64,000 nucleotides of DNA from Bacillus sp. FJAT-49736 (GTDB lineage Bacteria > Bacillota > Bacilli > Bacillales > Bacillaceae_C): the NCBI RefSeq assembly GCF_018343615.1, contig NZ_JAGYPI010000001.1:1382960-1446959 (forward strand), written 5' to 3'. The notes under the pieces are model-generated. The model did no database searches and was not told the DNA's origin. It saw only the letters and a list, made by a program, of their open reading frames with translations. Position 1 is the first letter of the stretch. The number at the start of each line of letters is the position of its first letter. The translations under genes and the position numbers were made by a program. Below, piece by piece: positions 52,999 through 61,095 of this stretch.

Positions 52999-53787
52999 AT
53001 GAAAAAATATGTAAAAATGTCCGCACTTTTAGTTGGACTAACCATGCTCTTATCGGCATGTTCTTCATCTAATACTGCAAAGACAGGGAAACAAACTGGG
53101 TTCTTTCATGATTATTTCGTGGAGCCATTTGTAAAGGTTATTCATTTTACTGCACATTTATTTGGAAATAACTATGGAATTGCGATTATTATCATTACTA
53201 TCTTAATTAGGCTTGTCTTAATGCCATTAATGTTAAACACTTACAAGAAACAGCAAATCATGAAGGAAAAAATGGATGTTCTAAAGCCTGAAATGACTAA
53301 ATTACAGTCAAAAATTAAGCAGGCAAAAACAAAAGAAGAACAAGCAAAGCTTCAGCAAGAAATGATGGGATTATACCAAAAACATGGTGTTAATCCATTG
53401 AATATGGGATGTCTACCGCTCATCATTCAAATGCCTATTTTAATGGGATTTTATTATGCTATTCGTAGTTCAGGAGATATTGCAAGTCACTCCTTCCTAT
53501 GGTTTAATCTCGGAGAAAGAGATATTCCATTAGCAGTAATTGCCGGAATTATTTATTACATTCAGGCTAAGGTATCCCTTATCGGTATGACACCGGAACA
53601 AGAAAAGCAAATGAAAATCATGAGTTTGATCTCCCCTATTATGATTTTATTCGTATCTTTTAATGCTCCTGCCGCATTACCTTTATATTGGGCAGTCGGA
53701 GGCGCGTTCCTAATAGGCCAAACATATTTATCAAAAAGGATATACAATTCACAAAAAGAAAAAGAATCTAAAGTACCACAAAAATAA
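52999..53787 (+). CDS. yidC2: Membrane protein insertase YidC2 (OxaA family lipoprotein)
   Basis: This 262-residue insertase has a lipoprotein signal (LLVGLTMLLSAC, lipobox LSAC) and five TMs. The hydrophilic-groove Arg lies in IRLVLMPLMLN in the first post-signal TM. A charged coiled-coil hairpin (KEKMDVLKPEMTKLQSKIKQAKTKEEQAKL) follows, and the MGCLPLIIQMPILMGFYYAIR signature. It inserts small membrane proteins alone or with SecYEG. The upstream mifM-like gene marks it as the inducible copy (YqjG/YidC2) rather than SpoIIIJ. The ATG at 52999 follows AGGAGG. Its terminator has been split by an IS3-type element. Confidence 0.92.
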   Translation: MKKYVKMSALLVGLTMLLSACSSSNTAKTGKQTGFFHDYFVEPFVKVIHFTAHLFGNNYGIAIIIITILIRLVLMPLMLNTYKKQQIMKEKMDVLKPEMTKLQSKIKQAKTKEEQAKLQQEMMGLYQKHGVNPLNMGCLPLIIQMPILMGFYYAIRSSGDIASHSFLWFNLGERDIPLAVIAGIIYYIQAKVSLIGMTPEQEKQMKIMSLISPIMILFVSFNAPAALPLYWAVGGAFLIGQTYLSKRIYNSQKEKESKVPQK

Positions 53788-53788
53788 G

Positions 53789-53802
53789 AAAAAAGTCTGC
53801 TC
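53789..53802 (+). terminator. Left arm of the yidC2 terminator, split by the IS
   Basis: AAAAAAGTCTGCTC starts right after the yidC2 stop. Its partner GAGCAGACTTTTTTT lies at 55285-55299, beyond the IS. Without the IS the loop would be TTCATC. Confidence 0.8.
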
Positions 53803-53845
53803 TTCATTAAAGTGTACCCTTTGTAAAGGACATTTTAAAAAAGAG

Positions 53846-54685
53846 TTAAGCAATCTTAAGAAGATGATTCCTGTATTGAACAGGGGTCATCTTCTTTAAA
53901 TTCCATTGGTATCTGAAGTTGTTATAATAAATCATATAAGAATTAATTTCTTTCTTCAGTTCCTCAAGTGTGTTACAAGGTTTGATAAAGGCTTCATCCT
54001 TAAAGTGGCCAAAAAATGATTCCTGGGGGGCATTATCCCAACAATTTCCTCTCCTTGACATTGACTGTCCAAGCTTATATTTTCTCACTCTTTTTTGATA
54101 TAGGGGGCTGGTATAGTGAACGCCTTGGTCAGAGTGTATAAAAGCATCGGGTGCTAACTTAACCTTTCGATTTTGCTTTAGTTTACAAAGTGTGTCCATT
54201 GCTATATCTAAAGTGATACGATCAGAAACATTGTAAGCCAGGATTTCATTGGTTGATCCGTCTTTAATGGTCGATAGATAGGCTTTCTTTCCTTGTCCAT
54301 ACAATAAATAGGTAATGTCAGTAAGAAGGACTTTTCCAGGTGTTCCTTGCTTAAACTGTCGTTGTAACAAGTTAGGCAGAACCCTGTGTTCTTGCGTTGC
54401 TTTCATCATTTTTCGATAAGGATTCGATTTTCTAATCGGGCAGACTATACCATACTTCTTCATAATACGCCGTATACGTTTCAAATTGAAAACAACCTTA
54501 AATTGATCAGCCAATGTCATTTTAATCTGGCGAGCCCCTTTTTTGCGATTCTTAAATTTATATGCCTTTATGATAACGTCTCTTAGCTTCTCGTCCTTTT
54601 TTTCCCGTTCTTCTCTATTCTTGTGTGAGGATACAGTAAAGTAATTATAATATCCCGAACGGGATACGCCTGAGATGTCACACAA
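53846..54685 (-). CDS. IS3 family transposase OrfB (DDE integrase domain)
   Basis: This 279-residue catalytic part (from its first ATG) has the rve integrase core: the first Asp in LLTDITYLLYGQGKKAYLST, the second in HSDQGVHYTS, and the Glu in NAPQESFFGHFKDE. The N-terminal HTH_21 region has ARQIKMTLADQF and IRRIMKKYGI. The open frame continues upstream without stop past 54763, overlapping orfA in the -1 frame, so the natural product is an OrfAB fusion made by frameshifting. The stop at 53846 lies 38 bases from the left end of the element. Confidence 0.95.
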   Translation of the reverse strand: MCDISGVSRSGYYNYFTVSSHKNREEREKKDEKLRDVIIKAYKFKNRKKGARQIKMTLADQFKVVFNLKRIRRIMKKYGIVCPIRKSNPYRKMMKATQEHRVLPNLLQRQFKQGTPGKVLLTDITYLLYGQGKKAYLSTIKDGSTNEILAYNVSDRITLDIAMDTLCKLKQNRKVKLAPDAFIHSDQGVHYTSPLYQKRVRKYKLGQSMSRRGNCWDNAPQESFFGHFKDEAFIKPCNTLEELKKEINSYMIYYNNFRYQWNLKKMTPVQYRNHLLKIA

Positions 54686-54762
54686 ATAACGAAGCTTATT
54701 TTTAAGCTTATACTTTTCAATTATGGAGTGGATTAATAAGTACCTTTGTTCAGCTGAAAGTT

Positions 54763-55212
54763 TTATTTCTTCCCCTTTAGCCTCCTTTCGGCTAATTCTA
54801 TCTTTTTTAACAATTCATTTTCAGCTTTCAATAAATTATTTTGAGCTTCTAGCCTTGCATATCTTTCTTCTAATTTAAGTTCACGTTCACTAGGTCTGCC
54901 AGTATTCTCTTTTCGGGTATCTGTTAAACCAGTGATACCATTCTTTCGATAAGCAGCACACCATCTACTAGTTGATGATCGAACCCTTCTTTCTCCAATT
55001 ATTTCTATGTCAAACCCACATTCTTCAAAAATTTGTTTAGGCAGTTTACCATTCTCATATTCGGCAATAAAATAACGTTTGAATTCATCTCTATAAGTAA
55101 TCCCTTTTGAGCTTACTGACTTTACATAGAAATTATTTGATAACTTCGAAATTTCTCCCTGTGTGAATGTTTTTTTACTCATATTTGATCCCCAATCCCC
55201 ATTTTTCCTCAT
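54763..55212 (-). CDS. IS3 family transposase OrfA (HTH DNA-binding)
   Basis: This 149-residue first frame has two helix-turn-helix segments (GEISKLSNNFYVKSVSSKGITYRDEFKRYFIAEYENG and GRPSERELKLEERYARLEAQ). A leucine-zipper helix (LEAQNNLLKAENELLKKIEL) serves dimerisation and end recognition. At its end the sequence CTAAAGGGGAAG holds the slippery heptamer A-AAG-GGG (54778-54772), which would shift ribosomes into the orfB frame. The ATG may lie a little further in, at MSKKTFTQGE. Confidence 0.9.
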   Translation of the reverse strand: MRKNGDWGSNMSKKTFTQGEISKLSNNFYVKSVSSKGITYRDEFKRYFIAEYENGKLPKQIFEECGFDIEIIGERRVRSSTSRWCAAYRKNGITGLTDTRKENTGRPSERELKLEERYARLEAQNNLLKAENELLKKIELAERRLKGKK

Positions 55213-55284
55213 TATACATAAAAGTACCCTATAGGGCAGACTCTTTTTTTAAAGTGTCTACTCTATAGGGTACATTTTATCATC

Positions 55285-55299
55285 GAGCAGACTTTTTTT
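55285..55299 (+). terminator. Right arm of the yidC2 terminator, split by the IS
   Basis: GAGCAGACTTTTTTT is the exact complement of the arm at 53789-53802, followed by T residues. Confidence 0.8.
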
Positions 55300-55411
55300 A
55301 TTTATCATGATACGAAGGCTTTTGTCGAATAGAAGAAAAAAACAAAGAAAAGTATTCTAAAATTTTTAAAAATTTTGATTGAAATAAATAGCATTTATTA
55401 GTAGGATTAAA

Positions 55412-55427
55412 ATGTAAGCGCTATCTA
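55412..55427 (+). promoter_or_regulatory. Candidate CcpA cre site upstream of aldehyde dehydrogenase
   Basis: ATGTAAGCGCTATCTA fits the catabolite-responsive consensus WTGNAANCGNWNNCAW with one mismatch. It lies 62 bases before the ATG, as expected for glucose repression. Confidence 0.5.
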
Positions 55428-55489
55428 AAATAGCTTTATACAGCACGATCAAACCCCTTAGATAAACCATTCTGAAGGAGGATTTTTTT

Positions 55490-56974
55490 ATGAGCCAAAC
55501 TTTATTAAGTCTTGATGAAAGAGTAGAGAAATTTTTACAAGGTAAAAAGAAACTATTCATTAATGGAGAATTTGTCGAAAGTGCTACCGGTAAAACTTTC
55601 GATACACCAAATCCTGCTACAGGCGAAACGTTGGCAACTGTTTATGAAGGCGGTCCTGAAGATATTGATCGTGCCGTAAAAGCAGCAAGAAAAGCCTTCG
55701 ATGAAGGTAAATGGTCTAAAATGAGTGCTTCAGCAAGAAGCAGATTAATGTATAAGCTAGCTGATTTAATGGAGGAACATAAAGATGCCCTCGCGCAGTT
55801 AGAAACATTAGATAATGGAAAGCCGATCAGGGAAACATCCGGAGCTGATATTCCATTAGCAATCGAACATATGCGTTATTATGCAGGGTGGTCAACAAAA
55901 ATTACTGGGCAAACTATTCCTGTAAGCGGTCCTTTCTTTAACTATACAAGACACGAGGCAGTAGGAGTTGTAGGACAAATCATACCGTGGAACTTCCCGC
56001 TCCTAATGGCAATGTGGAAAATGGGAGCAGCTCTTGCCACCGGTTGTACAATCGTTTTAAAACCAGCAGAGCAAACTCCTCTCTCTGCACTATACCTAGC
56101 TGAGCTTGTTAATGAGGCAGGTTTCCCTCCTGGTGTCATCAATATTATACCAGGATTTGGTGAAACTGCAGGACAACCGCTTGTAGATCATCCATTAGTA
56201 AATAAAATTGCCTTTACTGGATCAACTGAAGTTGGAAAGCTTATCATGGCTCGTGCTTCTGGTTCATTAAAACGTGTTACACTTGAACTTGGCGGTAAAT
56301 CACCAAATATTATTCTTCCTGATGCGGACTTAACAAAAGCCATCCCTGGTGCACTTAATGGTGTTATGTTCAATCAAGGTCAAGTTTGCTGTGCCGGTTC
56401 ACGCGTATTTATCCAAAAGAAGCATTTTGATAATGTGGTTGCAGATATGGCTAGCCATGCAAAATCCATTAAGCAAGGAGCAGGACTGGATAGCGGAACA
56501 CAAATGGGACCTCTTGTATCTATTGAACAGCAAAATAGAGTGTTAAGCTATATTGAAAAAGGATTAAATGAAGGTGCTGAGCTCCTAGCAGGCGGTAAAA
56601 AGCCTCGCGAAGAAGGCTACTTTGTAGAGCCAACAATATTTGCGGATGTCAATGATGAAATGACTATTGCAAAGGAAGAAATTTTCGGACCAGTTATTTC
56701 TGCTATGCCATTTGATGATTTAGATGAAGTTATTAATCGAGCTAATAACAGTGATTATGGCCTTGCAGCTGGTGTTTGGACTCGCGATGTTGCCAATGCT
56801 CATTATATTGCAAGCAAATTACGTGCGGGTACAGTTTGGGTAAACTGCTACAATGCATTTGATGCTGCTTCGCCATTTGGCGGTTATAAACAGTCTGGCA
56901 TTGGACGTGAAATGGGATCCTATGCTTTAAATAACTATACAGAAGTAAAGAGTGTTTGGATTTCGATGAAATAA
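55490..56974 (+). CDS. Aldehyde dehydrogenase family protein
   Basis: This 494-residue NAD(P)+-dependent enzyme has the nucleotide site IPWNFPLLMAMWKMGAAL and FTGSTEVGKLIM, the general base Glu in LELGGKSPNI, and the nucleophile Cys300 in NQGQVCCAGSR. The oligomer tail has GGYKQSGIGREMGSYAL. Overall it resembles the DhaS/AldA type that oxidises aliphatic aldehydes. AAGGAGG lies 9 bases before the ATG. It is monocistronic, with a candidate cre site upstream and a structured repeat plus terminator downstream. Confidence 0.93.
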   Translation: MSQTLLSLDERVEKFLQGKKKLFINGEFVESATGKTFDTPNPATGETLATVYEGGPEDIDRAVKAARKAFDEGKWSKMSASARSRLMYKLADLMEEHKDALAQLETLDNGKPIRETSGADIPLAIEHMRYYAGWSTKITGQTIPVSGPFFNYTRHEAVGVVGQIIPWNFPLLMAMWKMGAALATGCTIVLKPAEQTPLSALYLAELVNEAGFPPGVINIIPGFGETAGQPLVDHPLVNKIAFTGSTEVGKLIMARASGSLKRVTLELGGKSPNIILPDADLTKAIPGALNGVMFNQGQVCCAGSRVFIQKKHFDNVVADMASHAKSIKQGAGLDSGTQMGPLVSIEQQNRVLSYIEKGLNEGAELLAGGKKPREEGYFVEPTIFADVNDEMTIAKEEIFGPVISAMPFDDLDEVINRANNSDYGLAAGVWTRDVANAHYIASKLRAGTVWVNCYNAFDAASPFGGYKQSGIGREMGSYALNNYTEVKSVWISMK

Positions 56975-56979
56975 TAAAA

Positions 56980-57150
56980 GCATAGGCGCTTTGCTTGTCG
57001 GCGTACGGATGAGTGAAATTTGAAGTACCGATTTTCACTTTCGTAGTCTTCGACTGAGATAAAGGAAGCAGGACGAGGAACGAGTCGATGTTGACATATC
57101 GTAGGGAGAATACCTAGAAATACGCGAAACGATAGGTGCTAAAGCTAGAC
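56980..57150. repeat. Structured 171-base intergenic element
   Basis: It is bounded by related 20-mers, GCATAGGCGCTTTGCTTGTC at the left and GATAGGTGCTAAAGCTAGAC at the right. Inside are small hairpins: AGTGAAA with TTTCACT, AGTC-TTC-GACT and TAGG with CCTA. Local GC is higher than in other spacers. It resembles structured intergenic repeats of Bacillaceae; it could be transcribed with the aldehyde dehydrogenase. Confidence 0.5.
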
Positions 57151-57181
57151 GGAGAAGAAACACTTCTGAATTAAAACGAAG

Positions 57182-57207
57182 AAAAGGGCCAGATTATTGG
57201 CCCTTTT
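57182..57207. terminator. Bidirectional terminator, aldehyde dehydrogenase / LCP gene
   Basis: AAAAGGGCCA (57182-57191) pairs with TGGCCCTTTT (57198-57207). It is flanked by the ends of both converging genes. Confidence 0.9.
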
Positions 57208-57212
57208 CTATT

Positions 57213-58133
57213 TTAGCGATGGTCGTTTACCGGCTGTGGTTCACTGAAAAATTGATTTAGTGCTCTTATATTTTTTTTGTAATCCAGCTGTAGGACTGCC
57301 CCTGCATATGGAACAGTGCGATTGGTAAAGCCGTGCTTAACCGGAATGCGTATTGTATCAATGGTATCTATTCTTTGCAAAAAAATGGTCGAAGCCAATG
57401 TTAATACTTCATTTGTTTTTAAGTCAGTATTAACATATTTTAAAGAGGAATCTAATAATGAAGGAATTTTCGCAAATCCATCTAACGAGTTCATTTCCTT
57501 TTGAAATGTATCCTTCATTTTTAATAGTATTTCCTGCTGTCTCTCCACCCTTCCAAAATCACTTCTTGCGTCATGGCGAAACCGTACGTATTTCAATAGC
57601 TGTTCTCCGTGAAGTTTATGTTCACCAGGTGTTACATCTAAGTCCATATCATCAATTATGGTTTTATTTAAATTCACCTTTATTCCTTCAGGTGCAATTG
57701 TATCCACGACCTTAACAAATCCCTTAAAATCTATCGTGATAATATAATCAATGTTAAGTCCAAAGTTTTGCTCCACCGTCTTTTTTAATAACTCTTCTCC
57801 ACCTAAATAATAGGCATGATTTAGTTTATGATACACACGGTTATATCCAGGTATCTTCACGAGACTATCGCGCATAATAGAGGCTAGTTTTATCGAGCGG
57901 TTTTGTGAATCATACTGACTTACAATGATGGAATCTGTTCTGGATTTCTCCCCTTCTCTTGTATCAATTCCTAATAAAAGAAAATTAATTGGCTGCTCAT
58001 TCAATTTCTTTTTAAAGCTTTCTTCCATCGAAACAGGGTTCTTAGTGTCATTCTTATGCAGCATCCTGTTATTGCATGCTGATAATAAAAGGAATGAAAT
58101 AATAATGAGGTTTAGTATAATAACTTTTTTCAT
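57213..58133 (-). CDS. LCP family cell wall polymer transferase
   Basis: This is a LytR-CpsA-Psr protein of about 306 residues. An N-terminal hydrophobic segment ends LLLSACNN, so it may be a lipoprotein rather than a plain TM anchor, which is uncommon for the family. The catalytic domain shows FLLLGIDTREGEKSRTDSIIVSQYD, SIMRDSLVKIPGYNRVYHKLNHAYYLGGEE, and YVRFRHDARSDFGRVERQQEIL with the conserved Arg and Asp. LCP enzymes attach teichoic acids to peptidoglycan. The ATG at 58133 is preferred over GTG 58148. It is transcribed alone. Confidence 0.9.
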   Translation of the reverse strand: MKKVIILNLIIISFLLLSACNNRMLHKNDTKNPVSMEESFKKKLNEQPINFLLLGIDTREGEKSRTDSIIVSQYDSQNRSIKLASIMRDSLVKIPGYNRVYHKLNHAYYLGGEELLKKTVEQNFGLNIDYIITIDFKGFVKVVDTIAPEGIKVNLNKTIIDDMDLDVTPGEHKLHGEQLLKYVRFRHDARSDFGRVERQQEILLKMKDTFQKEMNSLDGFAKIPSLLDSSLKYVNTDLKTNEVLTLASTIFLQRIDTIDTIRIPVKHGFTNRTVPYAGAVLQLDYKKNIRALNQFFSEPQPVNDHR

Positions 58134-58185
58134 AAAATGCTGCCTCACCTCTTTTTATGTTAGTATGAACAAATAGAAGAAATTT

Positions 58186-58221
58186 AATAAAAAAATAAAC
58201 CTAGCAACAACTTTGCTAGGT
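58186..58221 (-). terminator. Terminator of the acyl-CoA synthetase gene
   Basis: On the minus strand ACCTAGCAA (58221-58213) pairs with TTGCTAGGT (58207-58199), followed by TTATTTTTTTATT. Confidence 0.85.
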
Positions 58222-58230
58222 AAATAAATA

Positions 58231-59871
58231 TTACTTTTGCTGCACTGCACCAGTAGCCATTTCTCTTAATTTAAACTTTTGAATTTTGCCTGAAGCAGTC
58301 ATCGGATAGCTTTCTGTAAATTCTATAAAACGAGGAATTTTATGTTTTGAAATTTTCCCTCTGCAATATTCTCTTATTTCTTGCGCAGTAATTTGAGTAC
58401 CCTCCTTCGGAATAATCCATGCCATGACCTCTTCCCCGTATGTTTCATCTGGTATACCTACGACTTGAACATCTAAAATCATTGGATGTCCATAAAGAAA
58501 TTCTTCAATTTCGCGAGGATAAATATTTTCTCCCCCTCTAATAATCATATCTTTTAATCTCCCTGTAATCCTACAATATCCGTTTGCATCCATCACAGCT
58601 AAATCACCAGTATGAAGCCAGCCTTCTCCATCAAGAACCTCATTTGTAGCTGCAGCGTTTTTATAATATCCTTTCATAACGTGATAGCCTCTAGTACAAA
58701 GCTCTCCTTGTTCCCCAATTGGGACTTCTTTGTTTGTCCCTGGTTCTACAATTTTCACTTCGACATTGGGTAAAGGACGACCAACTGTTTCCACTCTTAT
58801 TTCTATTGGGTCATTTGTTCTTGTTTGTGTGATTACTGGTGATGATTCCGTTTGACCATATGCAATGGTAATTTCGGAAGCACCCATACGATGAATGACG
58901 TCTTTCATTACTTCTATTGGACAATTTGATCCCGCCATAATGCCCGTCCGTAAATGCGACAGATCAAATTTATCAAAATCAGGATGGTTTAATTCTGCAA
59001 TGAACATAGTTGGAACACCATGCAATCCTGTACATTTTTCATCCTGGACCGTTTGCAATACTTGTATAGGACTAAACTCTTGGACTGGAACCATGGTTGC
59101 ACCCACAGATACACATGCCATTGTGCCAAGAACGCACCCGAAGCAATGAAAAAAAGGAACTGGGATACAGAGTCTGTCATCCTTAGTCAAAAGCATACAT
59201 CCTGCAATATTATATCCATTATTAACTATATTATTGTGGGTTAACATAACACCTTTCGGAAAGCCGGTTGTTCCTGAAGTATACTGCATGTTGATGACAT
59301 CATCCGGTTCAAGTGTATGTAAACGCTGATTTAGTGCGTCCTCTGAAACATCATTGCCCATTTCCACTATATCTGCCCATGTAAACGTCCCTGGATAACG
59401 CTTCTCACCGAGCACAATCACATTTTTCAACTTTGGAAGTTGCTTACTTACTAAGTTTCCAGGTTCACAATGGTGAAGCTCTGGACAAATTTCATATAGT
59501 ATTTCAATATAGGATGAATCACGGTATTTTTCCATCAAAATTATTGTATTTGCATCAGATTGGTGCAGTAAGTATTCTAATTCAGCAGTACGATAATTCG
59601 TATTTACCGTAATTAATACGGCTCCCATTTTTCCTGTTGCAAATTGACAAGTTAACCACTCAGGAGTGTTTGTTGCCCAAATGGCAATATGTTCCCCCTT
59701 CTCTAAACCGAGTTTCATCAGCCCTCTAGCAGCCTGACGGCACACATTATTAAATTCACGGTAGCTCCATCTTAAATTTCTATCCGCATAAACAACAGCC
59801 TCGTGATTAGGATAAAGCTTTGCTTTTTCTTCAAGGAGTTCTCCAATGGTTACATTCAGCAAGCTTGACAT
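58231..59871 (-). CDS. AMP-binding acyl-CoA synthetase, YngI-like
   Basis: This ANL-superfamily ligase of 546 residues has the P-loop YTSGTTGFPKGVMLTHNN near residue 196, YGQTESSP near 333, and GEGWLHTGDLAVMDANGYCRITGRLKDMIIRGGENIYP as the hinge. The C-terminal Lys lies in MTASGKIQKFKL. It activates a carboxylic acid with ATP and joins it to CoA. Sequence and length fit the acetoacetyl/medium-chain group, including B. subtilis YngI. The substrate is not certain. AAAAGGAGG precedes the ATG. It is monocistronic. Confidence 0.92.
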   Translation of the reverse strand: MSSLLNVTIGELLEEKAKLYPNHEAVVYADRNLRWSYREFNNVCRQAARGLMKLGLEKGEHIAIWATNTPEWLTCQFATGKMGAVLITVNTNYRTAELEYLLHQSDANTIILMEKYRDSSYIEILYEICPELHHCEPGNLVSKQLPKLKNVIVLGEKRYPGTFTWADIVEMGNDVSEDALNQRLHTLEPDDVINMQYTSGTTGFPKGVMLTHNNIVNNGYNIAGCMLLTKDDRLCIPVPFFHCFGCVLGTMACVSVGATMVPVQEFSPIQVLQTVQDEKCTGLHGVPTMFIAELNHPDFDKFDLSHLRTGIMAGSNCPIEVMKDVIHRMGASEITIAYGQTESSPVITQTRTNDPIEIRVETVGRPLPNVEVKIVEPGTNKEVPIGEQGELCTRGYHVMKGYYKNAAATNEVLDGEGWLHTGDLAVMDANGYCRITGRLKDMIIRGGENIYPREIEEFLYGHPMILDVQVVGIPDETYGEEVMAWIIPKEGTQITAQEIREYCRGKISKHKIPRFIEFTESYPMTASGKIQKFKLREMATGAVQQK

Positions 59872-60064
59872 AAAGCATGATCCTCCTTTTAAATAATTGA
59901 AATCACTATACTTTTATATTATCACGTTTTTCAGAATTTTAGAAATATACACTGATTCTATATCTGAAAATTTATATTTTTAAAAATAAGGGGTTCTCAA
60001 ACCTCTATGAAAGAGATAAAATAAAAGGAATTAAATTAAATAATTTCCACTAGGAGGTTTTGTC

Positions 60065-60199
60065 ATGAAAATTATGAGTAATGAATTGTTGGTGGCAGCC
60101 TATCGTGACGCTAAAAAGAAAGGTCAAGATCAAGAGTGGATTGATTTATTAAAAACAGAGTTAAAAAAGCGCGGTTTAAAACCAATTACAATAAAATAA
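60065..60199 (+). CDS. sda: Sda-like sporulation histidine kinase inhibitor
   Basis: This 44-residue protein reads MKIMSNELLVAAYRDAKKKG, then QDQEWIDLLKTELKKRGLKP. It is a helical hairpin with the SxELLxxxYxxA start and the EWIDLLxxEIxxRxL second helix of the Sda family, which binds KinA and blocks sporulation when replication is disturbed. AGGAGG lies 8 bases before the ATG. B. subtilis sda has DnaA boxes in its promoter; none was recognised here, so its control may differ. The sequence has drifted (Lys-rich turn), so confidence in function is moderate. Confidence 0.7.
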   Translation: MKIMSNELLVAAYRDAKKKGQDQEWIDLLKTELKKRGLKPITIK

Positions 60200-60208
60200 A
60201 AGTAAAGT

Positions 60209-60240
60209 AGCGTGTGGCAATGCCACACGCTTTATATTTT
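60209..60240 (+). terminator. Terminator of the sda-like gene
   Basis: AGCGTGTGGCA (60209-60219) pairs with TGCCACACGCT (60221-60231), followed by TTATATTTT. Confidence 0.85.
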
Positions 60241-61043
60241 CATTCACTTCTTGGTTTTGCTGGATTGCAATTAGGTATTTCGGTATTTGCAGTTTCAGCA
60301 AGCTTTATTAAATAATAGCATTCCTCACGGAACATATGATCAGCCATTAAAACAGGAAACGTGCTAAGAACCTGATTTGAAATTTCTAATTCAAAGATCT
60401 CTTTTAAAAAGATCTGGAACATTTCCATTTCTAATTTAACATCTTGATTCATTTTTTTTAATGCAGGAAACGTATCCAAACTGGTTCGCAAGTATCCTGT
60501 AAATACTACTGCCTTTAAATAAAATTGCTGAAATTGCTTTACAAATTCTTTGCTTTCGAGCTTTAGTTTATGCTCTGTAGCATCCATTTCTGAATGAATA
60601 GCACCGGCATGGCCGAATGCATCCTGTAGCCATAATAAATGATGATGAAGCTCATGATAGATTGGTGGCTTTTCACCTTTTTGAAGATATTGTAATAAAC
60701 GCTCATATTCCTCCAATTCATTCACCATATGGCTTAAAAAAGTTGGTGATAAATGGATTTTAACCTTTCCAACTAGATGCCTTTCTATAAGCAATAATTT
60801 AAACTGCTTTAATTTTTCCACTTGTGGAACTGCCTCAGATGCTAGTGTGATTAAAGAGCTTTCATCATTGAGTGAACGAGCATTTTGCAGCAGTCTGTCA
60901 AATACATGTTTAAAATAATCTGCTTCCCTTATATATTTATCCTCTGAAACACTTAAAGAATCCAAAATGAATCTTGAATGATCGCCAAGAATTTGCAGCC
61001 AAAACTCATGTTCAAACTTTGCTGTCTGTATAAATGTTTTCAC
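60240..61043 (-). CDS. DUF2935 domain protein
   Basis: This all-helical protein of 267 residues is made of two related four-helix units. Each starts with a HxxFW/H-type segment: FEHEFWLQILGDHSRFILDSL near residue 11 and YHELHHHLLWLQDAFGHAGAIHSEMDATEH near 130. His and Glu residues spaced in this way suggest a ferritin- or hemerythrin-like metal site (inference). The family is common in Bacillus with unknown function; it has been seen in exosporium or sporulation contexts. The GTG at 61043 follows AAGGAGG. Transcribed alone. Confidence 0.85.
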   Translation of the reverse strand: MKTFIQTAKFEHEFWLQILGDHSRFILDSLSVSEDKYIREADYFKHVFDRLLQNARSLNDESSLITLASEAVPQVEKLKQFKLLLIERHLVGKVKIHLSPTFLSHMVNELEEYERLLQYLQKGEKPPIYHELHHHLLWLQDAFGHAGAIHSEMDATEHKLKLESKEFVKQFQQFYLKAVVFTGYLRTSLDTFPALKKMNQDVKLEMEMFQIFLKEIFELEISNQVLSTFPVLMADHMFREECYYLIKLAETANTEIPNCNPAKPRSE

Positions 61044-61095
61044 AACTTCCCTCCTTTTCCCTTTAAAGTTTATTCCGTTATTACCTTGTCTTATG

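Larger units (their letters stand above)
53808..55279 (-). mobile_element. Intact IS3-family insertion sequence (IS150-like)
   Basis: This is a 1472-base element with two overlapping transposase frames. Ends are imperfect inverted repeats: TAAAGTGTACCC at the left, and the complement of GGGTACATTTTA at the right. It is flanked by the 4-base direct repeat TCAT (53804-53807 and 55280-55283), the target duplication. Both frames are full length with all catalytic motifs and a -1 slippery site, so it looks active or recently active. Confidence 0.9.

Noticed and set aside
59872-60064. DnaA boxes upstream of the sda-like gene
   Set aside because: No TTATNCACA match was found; TTATCACG near 59919 is too weak.
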